NCBI RefSeq assembly: GCF_900090045.1
Contig: NC_041782.1
Coordinates: forward strand, 1,299,001 to 1,363,000
DNA: 64,000 nt
Source of the DNA: Plasmodium malariae
Taxonomy: Eukaryota; Apicomplexa; Aconoidasida; Haemosporida; Plasmodiidae
Direction: 5' to 3'
Both the position numbers and the translations under genes were made by a program. The notes under the pieces are model-generated. The model was not told where the DNA came from. It saw only the letters and a list, made by a program, of their open reading frames with translations, and did not search any database. Shown here in pieces: positions 23,766 to 33,900 of this stretch; the stretch's first letter is position 1, and the number at the start of each line of letters is the position of its first letter.

Positions 23766-24147
23766 TCTATTTTATTTCATTTTTCATAATTCTGTTCTAT
23801 ATTATTTCTTTTGAATTCATTTCATTCATTTTATTTTTTTCCATAAATCTAATAATTTTAGAATATTTTTAAATGAAGGGTGGGGAATAAAAATTTTTGT
23901 TTTTCATTTTTATGATAGAAGTTCGAAATAAAAAAATGGAATATCCAAGGTTAGAACAAAATATGTGAAAAAATAAATTTATATATACAACGTATATATG
24001 TACATATATACACATATACATTTATGCGTCCATATACATTTACACGTATATATATGTACTTATACATATATAAACCAATTCATACTGCAGTTATCATTTT
24101 TTTATTTATCTTTATAATAATACATTAATTTATTATTCCTTCTGTAT

Positions 24148-24183
<36 letters not shown>

Positions 24184-24490
24184 TAATATTGGTAATAACT
24201 CTTATTCCTTATAATGAATTTCCAAAAACTAGAGACAACAATTTAAAGCAACATCTTGTATAGTATACAGCTTTTTGTGTAATTTTAATAAAAACTTTGC
24301 AAACAATTATTCCAACAATTTTGCATTCTGAATATTGCTTTATTTCATTTTTCTTCAACCCCCCAGAATAAAAAAAAAAAAATTTATTAAAAAAAAAAGT
24401 TTCCTTAAAACTTTAAGCGGTTTTCACTTGCAAAACTATGCCTATTAACATGTTACATTTATGTATACGTTTATATGTTTACATCTATGT

Positions 24491-24545
24491 GTATACGTCT
24501 ATATGTATACGTCTATATGTATACGTCTATATGTATACGTGTTTA
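24491..24545. repeat. 14-bp tandem repeat (GTATACGTCTATAT)
   Basis: About four copies of GTATACGTCTATAT between EF-1 and ABCI3. Confidence 0.85.
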
Positions 24546-24654
24546 TATATATGTATATGTATGAGAACATTGTAATGTGCTAACATATAATCCTATGTAG
24601 ATATATATATCACACGAAAGATGATAGCTCCTGAAAAAACACAACTAAAAAAGA

Positions 24655-25604
24655 CTATAATTTATTAAAAGAAATAATTTCAGCGGACTGAACAAGTCCT
24701 TCAATTTCTTCGTCTATGTCTTCATCTTCTTCCATTCGTTCTTGTAATTCTTTTTTCTTTTTAAGTTGGTCCTCACTTAACCCTACGTTTTCTATCATTT
24801 CAATCAGTTCATCTGTGTTAATTAAATCGTCTACAATTACACATGTGACCTGGAAGGGGGGAGGAAAAAAAAAGAATAATATAACACACCATAACACTGC
24901 ACAGAATAACATAGAACTACATAACACAGCACAACACAATAACCCGTTTAAAAGGTGATACACCTGTTCATCTACTTAGAATTAGCTGTTATATAATACT
25001 AAAAAAATGCAGCTAAAATAATGATGCACATGTAAAAAAATGAAATTAATATACTCTTTAAATAATAATTTAAATGTGTATATAGAATAATTCTGAAACA
25101 CACTGAAAAGATTAAAAGAACATAGTACCTGTAGCTTAAAGAGACCAAAAGCAAATGGAGTTTTCTTATGAGCCTTGCCCCATGTTAATCCCTCCATTTC
25201 AATATCCTTTACAAGTTTTAACACGTCGTCTAAATTTGTATCCTCCCCGTAGGGTTTTATATCGATTATTAGGGAAGATCTGTTCAAGTCAAAACAAAAA
25301 AAAGATATTTTTTTATAAATATTTTACTCAACACATGGGGGTACTACTATATATATATATGCATATCTATATCTACGCTGTTCGGAGTTTGAATATGTCA
25401 AATCTTTATTTTTTTCTCATTCGTCTCATTTCTTATTCATTTTCTCTTTTTTTCCCTTTTTTTCTTTTTTTCCCCTTACTTGTTAATTACTTGCTTCTTC
25501 CCTTTTTTATTAAGATGCTCCTTTCCCGCTCTCTCTTCGCTCCCTTCATTATGTAGAATATAATAACTTAGAGGGACATACAGTTCGTCATACGTGTTTG
25601 CCAT
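24655..25604 (-). CDS. Elongation factor 1 beta/delta, guanine-nucleotide exchange subunit (3 exons, 156 aa)
   Basis: Exons are 25480-25604, 25129-25279 and 24655-24849, with AA|A and Q|V junctions in phase. The C-terminal two thirds are a clear EF-1B beta/delta exchange domain: SSLIIDIKPYGEDTNLDD (residues 43-60), EGLTWG (71-76), FAFGLFKLQ then VTCVIVDD, and the terminal SFNKL, which matches the family's AAFNKI ending. The domain recharges eEF1A with GTP during translation. Between the strand VTCVIVDD and the terminal helix there is a charged insert (EDQLKKKKELQERMEEDED). The N-terminal 42 residues do not resemble the GST-like domain of many EF-1 beta proteins. The ATG at 25604-25602 follows a T-rich region, so I cannot exclude an upstream exon. 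Confidence 0.92.
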
Positions 25605-25945
25605 TTTGCGTTTTTACGTCCTTTTGTTCTTTTTCTTCCGTTTTTCTTTTTTTTTTTTTTTTTTTTTACTCCTACTTTTTTTTTGGGGGTGTATGAATAT
25701 CCTGTGCTAAAACCTTTTTTCTTTATTCTTTTTAAATACTCCGTCGAAATGATTTTATGCAATTGCGAAATTATATTTTTTATCCTTCGTATACGTATTA
25801 TCATTAAAGCGCGTTCAGTAAATGGTTTTAAGTTATAAGAAAATTCTGTAATCCTCTTAGCAAAATGAAAATGAGAAGAGAAGATATGAAATAATATTTT
25901 TTTAAAACATTTTTTTATTTATTTCACAGCTCGTATCTTAAACGC

Positions 25946-25993
<48 letters not shown>

Positions 25994-26925
25994 CTTTAAA
26001 GGCATTTTGTTTCAAATGTGAAATCCCGGCGACTTGTTTTTACGCCGATATGCATACATGCCCCCTTCGCATTTGACGTTTTTTTGTTGCATGTTCGTTT
26101 CCTCCTTTAAATATTTGAATATTCATTTAATTCGCTTTTTTCTTTATTTTTTATTTCACTTTACCGTAATTAACGTTTTCCTTCTTTTTAATTAACACTT
26201 TTTAATAAAAATTGAGAAAAAAGTAGGGGTTAAAATATTATTTAAAAAATATGAACATAATAAATTTTATGCTTTACAAAAAAAAAAAAAAATTTAATTA
26301 AAATAGACAATTACGTACTAAAAAAAAAGGAAAAATTCATTTAAAATAACAAAGTTGTGGCGTTAAAAAAAAAGCATAATATTATACTTACAAAAATTTT
26401 AAAAATATTGCACAAAAATTTTTTTTTAAATACATTATATGTACATATAATATAATATACAATATTTTTTATTCTCAAAAAATAGCATGAGTAGAAATGT
26501 TGCGGTTCCTTGTAGTGCTAATACGCAAGGCCTCATGCTAAGTAGGTGGTGTGTATTTTGTGTAAGCACGCTTTCTTAAGTAGTTGCATTTGGTCGTTTT
26601 TCATTTTGTATCATAAAACTTTTTCTCAGTTTTTTAATAATACATATTTACTTCTTTATCCTTTTCACATCTACAATATGAAGTACAAAAAGTAGTTAAT
26701 AATGAGAGAGAATTAGGCTAACTTCGACAAAAAAAAAAAAAAAAAAAAGCTGACATTTTGACTATAATTTATTTCTGCCACCAGTAGTATAAATTCTGTC
26801 GGTCCTTCTATCATCCCCTTCTTATTTACCCTATTTGGTCATTTATTTTGACATTTACCTATTCATTTATTTATTATTGTTTTTTCTTCCTTACTGGATT
26901 CTTGTATATTCTCGTAAATTAAGTT
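25605..26925. other. Intergenic, EF-1 upstream region
   Basis: This is non-coding DNA between the EF-1 start (-) and the RRM gene stop (-). It contains T runs near 25650-25667 and 25977-25993, a (TA)n run near 25947-25976 and an A run near 26730-26748. No coding signal was found. Confidence 0.6.
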
Positions 26926-28697
26926 TCATCTTTTTCTACCTTGCTTCTTCTCACGTCTGCGTTTCTTATTATCACTGTGTATCTTATCATAACTATGCTT
27001 CCTATCTGTACTATGCTTCTCATCATTGCTGTGTATCTTATCATAGCTATGCTTCCTATCTGCACTATGCTTCTCATCATGCCTGTGTATCTTATCATAG
27101 CTATGCTTCCTATCATCAATGTGCTTCCCATAATGCCGGTGTTTCTTATCATAACTATGCTTCCTATCTGTACTATGCTTCTCATCATGCCTGTGTATCT
27201 TATCATAGTTATGCTTCCTATCATCAATATGCTTCCCATCATGCCGGTGTTTCTTATCATAAATGTGCTTCCTATCTGTACTATGCTTCTCATCATGCCT
27301 GTGTTTCTTATCATAAATGTGCTTCTTATCATCAATAGGCTTCCTATCATGACTGTGCTTTTTGCACGATTTATCGTTTTTTCCTTCATGAGTGTTGACT
27401 CTACCCCTATCAGCAGTATCAAGTTCATCGTAATCGTTTATTTCTTTATTGCTCATCGAATTTTCTTTTATTGACTTTTCAAAATTTAAAACCCACAGTT
27501 CATCTGCATCTAGTAGTTTCTTTCTCTTTTCTTCATGAAACTTATTCTTAATTTTTTCAAAAGCTTTCGATAGATTTATTTCACTTTGAACCACGTTACA
27601 CACACCTATACCTTTTCCTTCGGCCCCAGTCGGTTTGTACTCCTCTTTATTCTGCATGAAATAATGAATAAAAATGCCGAAAAATTAATCCAATAAGGTT
27701 GTGTAAATGTAAAAAGTAAAAATAAGAAAAAACAGACAAAAAAAAAGAACCAAAAAAAAGGACGAAAAAAAAGGACGAAAAAAAGGTACGAAAAAAAAGG
27801 ATGAAAAAAAAGGACGAAAAAAAAGGATGAAAAAAAAGGATGAAAAAAAAGGACGAAAAAAAAGGATGAAAAAAAAGGATGAAAAAAAAGGACGAAAAAA
27901 AAGGATGAAAAAAAAGGACGAAAAAAAAGGATGAACAAAATGACGATTTAAAATGCACGAATTAAAAATTACGCCGTCTTCCGTATAATTATGGGGAAGT
28001 CTATAATTTGACACATGATCAACAACTAAAGGTTTATCTAAAAGTTTGTAACCGTTCAGGTTATCAACAGCTAGTACCGTGCTTCTCTGGTCTTTATAGG
28101 CAAGGAAACAATATCCCTTTGATTTACCTAACAAAAAAAAATGTGAAGGGGGAGGGATGAATTATACAAGCAAAAATTAATCTCCTTTAGATGAAGCTAC
28201 TTTGAATAGTATTGCTGCTTCCAGTGGCACAATAAAAACGATAGTATAAATTGGACGGTCTCCTCCATTTTATACAGTATGCTTTTGCATCATAATTACT
28301 GAACAATCGATTTCTTTATTTACCTGTTTCTTTTTCCCGAACTAGGTTAACATCAATAGGTTCCCCATATTGGGAAAATACAATTACGATATCCCCCTCG
28401 GTTAGTCTGTTATCTAAATTACCTGATACAACAAAAAGGTGTGCATTTTCACAGGGGTATACGTACATGTAGAAGTATATGTACATGGGTAAGTGCATGT
28501 ATATATGCATGTGTACGCACATGTACATGGGTCCGTACAAGTGTACTCTCTAAATAATGGTATAATTTTTTCCAACCTATGTAAATGTAACTTGAGTCTT
28601 TGTATTGATCGTGCCACGAACTGTCTCCGTTTCCAATGTTATTCAGTTCTGCTTCGTTTAACCTTTCAATATCTCTTATCTTATCAAATATACCCAT
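26926..28697 (-). CDS. IST3: RBMX2/Ist3-type RRM protein of the spliceosomal RES complex (4 exons, 366 aa)
   Basis: Exons are 28577-28697, 28324-28422, 27973-28127 and 26926-27651, each junction in phase (G|GT, G|GT, G|N). Residues 36-112 form one RRM: RNP2 YIYIGNL (38-44), [14 protein letters not shown], then RNP1 KGYCFLAY (77-84), then [14 protein letters not shown] and VDHVSNYR. This order is diagnostic of RBMX2/Ist3 (Snu17), the RNA-binding subunit of the RES complex acting in pre-mRNA retention and splicing. The C-terminal half (about 235-345) is a His/Lys/Asp-rich tandem repeat of the hexapeptide KHxxDx in an 18-residue higher-order unit, ending in a basic tail ([13 protein letters not shown]). 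The intron between exons 3 and 4 is filled by a 13-bp minisatellite. The RRM assignment is sure; RES membership is inferred from family. Confidence 0.93.
26945..27340 (-). repeat. Coding repeat for KHxxDx hexapeptides
   Basis: An 18-bp coding unit is arranged in groups of three (54 bp) within the last exon of the RRM gene. Typical units are [12 protein letters not shown] and KHRHDE. It remains open in other frames, giving spurious antisense frames. Confidence 0.92.
27755..27934. repeat. 13-bp A-rich minisatellite in RRM-gene intron
   Basis: About 13-14 copies of GGAYGAAAAAAAA (Y is C or T) inside the 27652-27972 intron. On the transcript strand it is a long pyrimidine-rich tract (TTTTTTTTCRTCC), which may double as a polypyrimidine tract. 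Confidence 0.92.
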
Positions 28698-29469
28698 ATT
28701 TGTTTGGACGATCGGACTACTATACCCTATCCTTTTTCTTACATGTAAAATTCAAAAAAAGCAGTTTAACACATGTTCGTAATACACATATATGTATATA
28801 AGGGTACATATATATATACATATATATATTTGTGCAAACATTACGAGTCCCTAACACGTATGTATATATACCTATGCGCCACCTACGAATAAGTTAAATG
28901 AGCATTTTTTCTGAAACATTCAAATAGTTCTACCGTTTTTCATTAAATATAATTGATTTAATTTTACAAAAATACCAACTTTCTCTAAGATCTCCTAATA
29001 TTTATATAATACATGATGAAAAATATGACTGCTTATGAACATTTATATTTTTATTTGTATTTATATTCCCTCTATGCTTTTCATATATGCCTATTCTTTT
29101 AACGCATAATTTATTTACACAAAATATGATAGTTATTCGTGTTCTATTTTTTTTTTTTTTTTTATCCTAATATATGATGAAATTCTTTGAAATAAATCCT
29201 TTGCGGATATTTCGAAATAATTTTTTCATCTATTTAGTAATGGAAAGATATGCACCTTTTTGTGATATCCCTTTTGTTTCTGTTGTTTTAGAAAAAAAAA
29301 AAAGGTAACACTATTTTTACCCTTATATATATATATATTTACGTATCATACTATCGTACAATTTAAAAGAACATTTCTCTAATATTATTCTACCAAATTT
29401 TATTATTCTTGTATTTTGGTATGATAACAAAAACATATGCCAAATTTTATAGCATAATTTTTGACATTT

Positions 29470-29555
29470 TACGACACAAATTATGAAATATTTTACGACA
29501 TAATTTATGAAATATTATACGACATAATTTATGAAATATTATACGACATATTTTA
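29470..29555. repeat. 24-bp tandem repeat (GACATAATTTATGAAATATTATAC)
   Basis: Three to four copies of a 24-bp unit, followed by degenerate copies reading ATTTTATGCCATATTTCATGG to about 29640. Confidence 0.85.
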
Positions 29556-30306
29556 TGCCATATTTCATGGTATATTTTATGGCATCCTTTGCTGCATATT
29601 TTGACATTCTGAGCGCCCTATTTTATGACATATATTTTTTTTTTTTTTTTTTTTGATATATTAACTTTTTTATAAAATAGTTATATAAAAAAAAAATATT
29701 AATTGAAAATTTGGAAATTAAAAAATAAAATAAATCGATATATAATAAATTGGTCTTCTAAATATACATAAAAAAAGAAAAAAAGAACAGAACATAGTCG
29801 AAGTGAAATGTTATCATCTTTTTATGTAGAGATAAGATAAAAATTAAGAATAAAGCATGTACGCATATATGCGTGTATAAATGTATACGATATGAACACG
29901 TAAAGAATGGGGATGCTACATGTATAAATATAAATGCATATTTATGTATGTATGTATGTATGTATGTATGTATGTATATATGTATATATATATGTACATA
30001 CTTATGTATGTACGTGCGCATGTTCACTATGCCTCTTAACAATTAAAACACAAAAAAAAAAAAAAAAAGAAGCGCGCGTTTCCATTAATTTAAAAGAGAT
30101 TGTTACATATGAATTTGAGCGGATGAAAAATGCATCAAAACATAAATGTCCTTCTCTACTGAATGGGTAAACGATTTATATACATTTTCGTCGAATACAC
30201 ATATATATTTATGTATATGTACATTATACATATCTCCTTGCTTATGTCGTAAGGGTCACTTGCTTTTTTAAATAACAGCGAGATTTCTTCAAAGCGTACA
30301 TATCTA

Positions 30307-30346
<40 letters not shown>

Positions 30347-30672
30347 AAATATTTGAAAGATTTCGAGCATAATTTTTAAAATAAAACTGCATACACTACG
30401 TTACACCAAGTTTTGTAAGGTTATCTTTTTTAAAATTTAAAAGAGATTATAAATAAAGCAATTTTTTTTTCCATATATTTTTTCTTTTTTTTTCTCTCAT
30501 AACTACCAACGTTGGAACGATAATTAAAAAAAAATGTTACCCATTTTTTAACAGCAAGAAACTTTTTATTTGTTTAAAGAGAAGTGGACCTATGGCAAGC
30601 AATGAAAAATGACTCTAAAACTATGTCTTTGCGATCGCCCCTATTGGGAACAAGTTAACCGAACAACTAGTA

Positions 30673-30676
<4 letters not shown>

Positions 30677-30708
<32 letters not shown>
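30677..30708. repeat. (GT)n microsatellite
   Basis: About 15 GT dinucleotides, the only sizeable GT run in the window. Confidence 0.9.
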
Positions 30709-30710
<2 letters not shown>

Positions 30711-30933
30711 TATGTATTTGTGTACAGATGTATTTACTTGCGTACGTATTTACTCACATGTGTATGTACATATATTTGTATATGTGTGTGTTCCCGTCTT
30801 GCACTTTTGGTCCTACAGGTGAGCTAGTCTTCTAATACGGGTAGATTCACAAGCTCAAAGGTATTCATTTTACTTTTTACCGTCTCGCAGTACATCTACA
30901 TATAGATCCACATTTCTTACCACATTACGTTCC

Positions 30934-33900
30934 TCACTTCTTACTTTTTATGCTTAGTTTTTTCTTTTTTACGGACATGGATCTCTCATTAGTGTGTTCA
31001 TGTTCGTGCTTTATGTTTTCCCCCAATATAACAAATTTCCTCTTATTCCTTTCCCGTATTTCATCATTATTATCTATAGTGCGATCATCGTAATTATTCT
31101 TTATCATCAATTTGTCCCACTCAATGTTTGTTATTGCACTGTTCTTCTCTTTATTAAATACTTTTACATTTATATTTCCTCCCTCATATGCATCATGAAA
31201 GTGTTCTATGGTGCCTTTCCATGTATTGCTTTCCTTCAAAATGTTGGTTTCTTCTCCCGCAGGAGTGCCGCTTGTTAGGTCCTCTTCGCTTACACTGTCG
31301 TTTCCTCTGACGTTATTCTCACTGTTATTGTTATTGTCGTTATTGCCACTCTTGTTGTTATTGTCGTTATTACCACTGTTGTCATTGATCTCGTTGTTAT
31401 CACTGCCGTATAAATTTTTATTTCCATCCGCTGAAATGTTATAATTCCCTATCAGGTCGCTGTTCACCTGCTCAGTTGTCATGTTTTTGCTTATTTTTCC
31501 ATTTAATAGAAAACTTTTTTTATTTAAATTATTGTGTAACAACAGCTCCTTTACATTTTTTTTAATTATAGGGGAATGAGGAGACTCTCCTATTTGCTTA
31601 TTAATAGTATTAAATAAAATCGAATTTTGCATATCTGTTAGGTTGTTATGTAATGTTTGCAACTGTTCCTTTTTCTCGTTCCTGTTTAGTTTAATAGGCA
31701 TATTTTCGTTAGTATGAATTTTCATCTTACCATTTTGCTCCTTTATTAAGCTCATATAATTATTTTCACTTGTAATATCATCTATCAAGGGTTCTTTTAA
31801 AAAATTTACAATATGATTGCTTTTGCTTATATCGAAGTTAACATTTATATTATTCCTTTCGTTCTTCAGTATGTACACGTCCTTAAGTGCGTTATGTTTG
31901 TTTGTATTTGTAGTGTAATCATCGTACTGGATTGCTCCGAGATCCATATGGCCATTCTTTGCACTGTTACCAGTATGGCCCTGCCGCACTACGCCGTAAT
32001 GGCTTGTATCATTTCCATTGATACGTACATTTTTCTTACTTTCAAAAACATTAATAAGTTGTCCCCTTTTTCCTTTTATACTGCAATTTACCAATGCGTC
32101 CACGTTTTTTACGTCATACACAGATAACTCGTCAGAGGATAAATCGTCATCTAGTTTTATTTTGCTCATATCGTTTTTGAAAAATATATAATCACTCCTC
32201 AGTGTAGTACTATTATCACAAAATTGCAAATCCTTTTTTTTTAATAATTTTTCTTCTAGTACGGTTCTATTCTCAACCCCTTCCCCATTCAGCACACTAA
32301 AACCGATATTTTTACCAGTACTGTTATTGCCATATCCATTATTGTTATTGTCATAACTAGTACTGTTATTGTTATAACCTTTACTGTTATCGGTATATCC
32401 ATTATTGTTATTGCCATAGCCAGTACTGTTATCGTCATAGCCATTATTGTTATTGTTATAGCTATCATTGTTATCATTACAACCAATATTGTTATCATTA
32501 CCACCAATATTGTTATCATTACCACCAATATTGTTATCATTACCACCAATATTGCTATCATTACCACCAATATTGTTATCATTACCACCAATATTGCTAT
32601 CATTACCACCAATATTGCTATCATTACCACCAATATTGCTATCATTACCACAAATATTGCTGTCATTACCACAAATATTGCTATCATTACAACCAATATT
32701 GCTATCATTACAACCAATATTGCTGTCATTACAACCAATATTGCTATCATTACAACAAATATTGCTATCATTACAATCAATATTGCTGTCATTGCCGCCA
32801 TTCTTATCACTATGTATAAAGTAGTCTAAATTTTTATCCTCAAAGGAGTCAAATATGTCAATAAAATGCTTTTCGTCTGCTCCGCAATTCAGGAGGTCCA
32901 TCCTTTTTCTTATTGCATCTGACTTCACCTTTATCAGTTGTTCATATATAGATATATCTTGTTTTAATTCTAGAATAGAAAAATTTTCAGACGCACTTTG
33001 CATTCGTTTATAACACGAATGAACAAGTTTATATAACTGAAATAATACTTTTAAAGGGGAGTAAAAGTCTTTTATATTATTATATTTTGCGAGCACAATG
33101 TCGTATTCTTTTTGCAGAATATTATTTTTTTTTAAAATTTTTTCAATGTCACTTTCTTTATTATCATTTGTTTGTACAGTAGCACATAGTTTAATATTCC
33201 TAGCACGAAATGCATACTTAAGGGTATTATTTGATTCTTGAAAAGATTTTCTCGAAGGGTTAATATTTGCTATCATAACTACTAAGCAATTTCCTTCTAA
33301 CGAATTTTTCAATAAATGTGTTAATTTACTATCTCTGTATTTTACTCTTACCTTTGATATATTTCTATTAGATGCTAAAGAATTAATACAATTAGCTAAA
33401 GCTAATAAAGACTGATTAATGTAAGATCCTTCCTTAAATCTTTCTCCTTTGTTAGAGGTAGCACTAGCTCTTTCTGAACCAGCCAAGTCAACAAAACATA
33501 ATTTTGCTTTATAATTTATTGTATTCATATTACTATCTAAAATTTCATTAAATACATATATTTGTAAAATAGCATGAGATCTACTAGATACTTTATTTGC
33601 TCTTGTAGGTGACATTTTTCTATTTTTCACTCCTTCATTTATTAAAAACATTGCCTGTTCATAACTTTGTATTTCCATTTCACATAAATTACTAACCTTT
33701 ACTTCTGCTACATCTTCTTGAACATCTAAGGTTTTATTTTTTTCCTTAGCTAACAGATCACGAATAGTTTCATTATATACTTCTAAAAAACTCATAACAA
33801 TTTTAATATTTCGACATTTCTTTTCCTTTATGATGGTAAATAATTCTAAAAGGGATAATTGAACAATACCATTATGATTCTTATCATCTAGCATTGTATA

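Larger units (their letters stand above)
22702..24654. other. Intergenic, ABCI3 promoter side to EF-1 3' end
   Basis: This is non-coding DNA upstream of ABCI3 (-) and downstream of EF-1 (-). It holds the long TTTTACTTTATTTTGCTTTA array at 23452-23765, (TA)n runs near 23260-23290 and 24148-24180, and a 14-bp array at 24491-24545. Long Phe/Leu/Tyr open frames over the array are repeat translations. No gene is seen. Confidence 0.6.
28698..30933. other. Intergenic, RRM gene upstream region and kinesin 3' side
   Basis: This contains the 24-bp array at 29470-29555, a TGTA tetranucleotide run near 29945-29978, (TA)n near 30308-30344 and a (GT)n run at 30677-30708. Short open frames are all microsatellite translations. 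No gene is seen. Confidence 0.6.

Noticed and set aside
23421..23872. Three overlapping long plus-strand open frames rich in Phe, Leu and Tyr
   Set aside because: All three frames are open because the TTTTRCTTTA repeat has no stop codon; composition is purely that of the array.
26919..27474. Long open frames on both strands over the RRM-gene tail (Ile/Met/Ser and Tyr/His/Ser-rich)
   Set aside because: They are other-frame readings of the 18-bp coding repeat. Only the KHxxDx frame joins in phase to the RRM exons.
32289..32824. Open frames opposite and beside the kinesin repeat (Ile/Val/Met and Leu/Pro/Ser-rich)
   Set aside because: They are shadows of the NDSNI coding repeat inside the intact kinesin frame.
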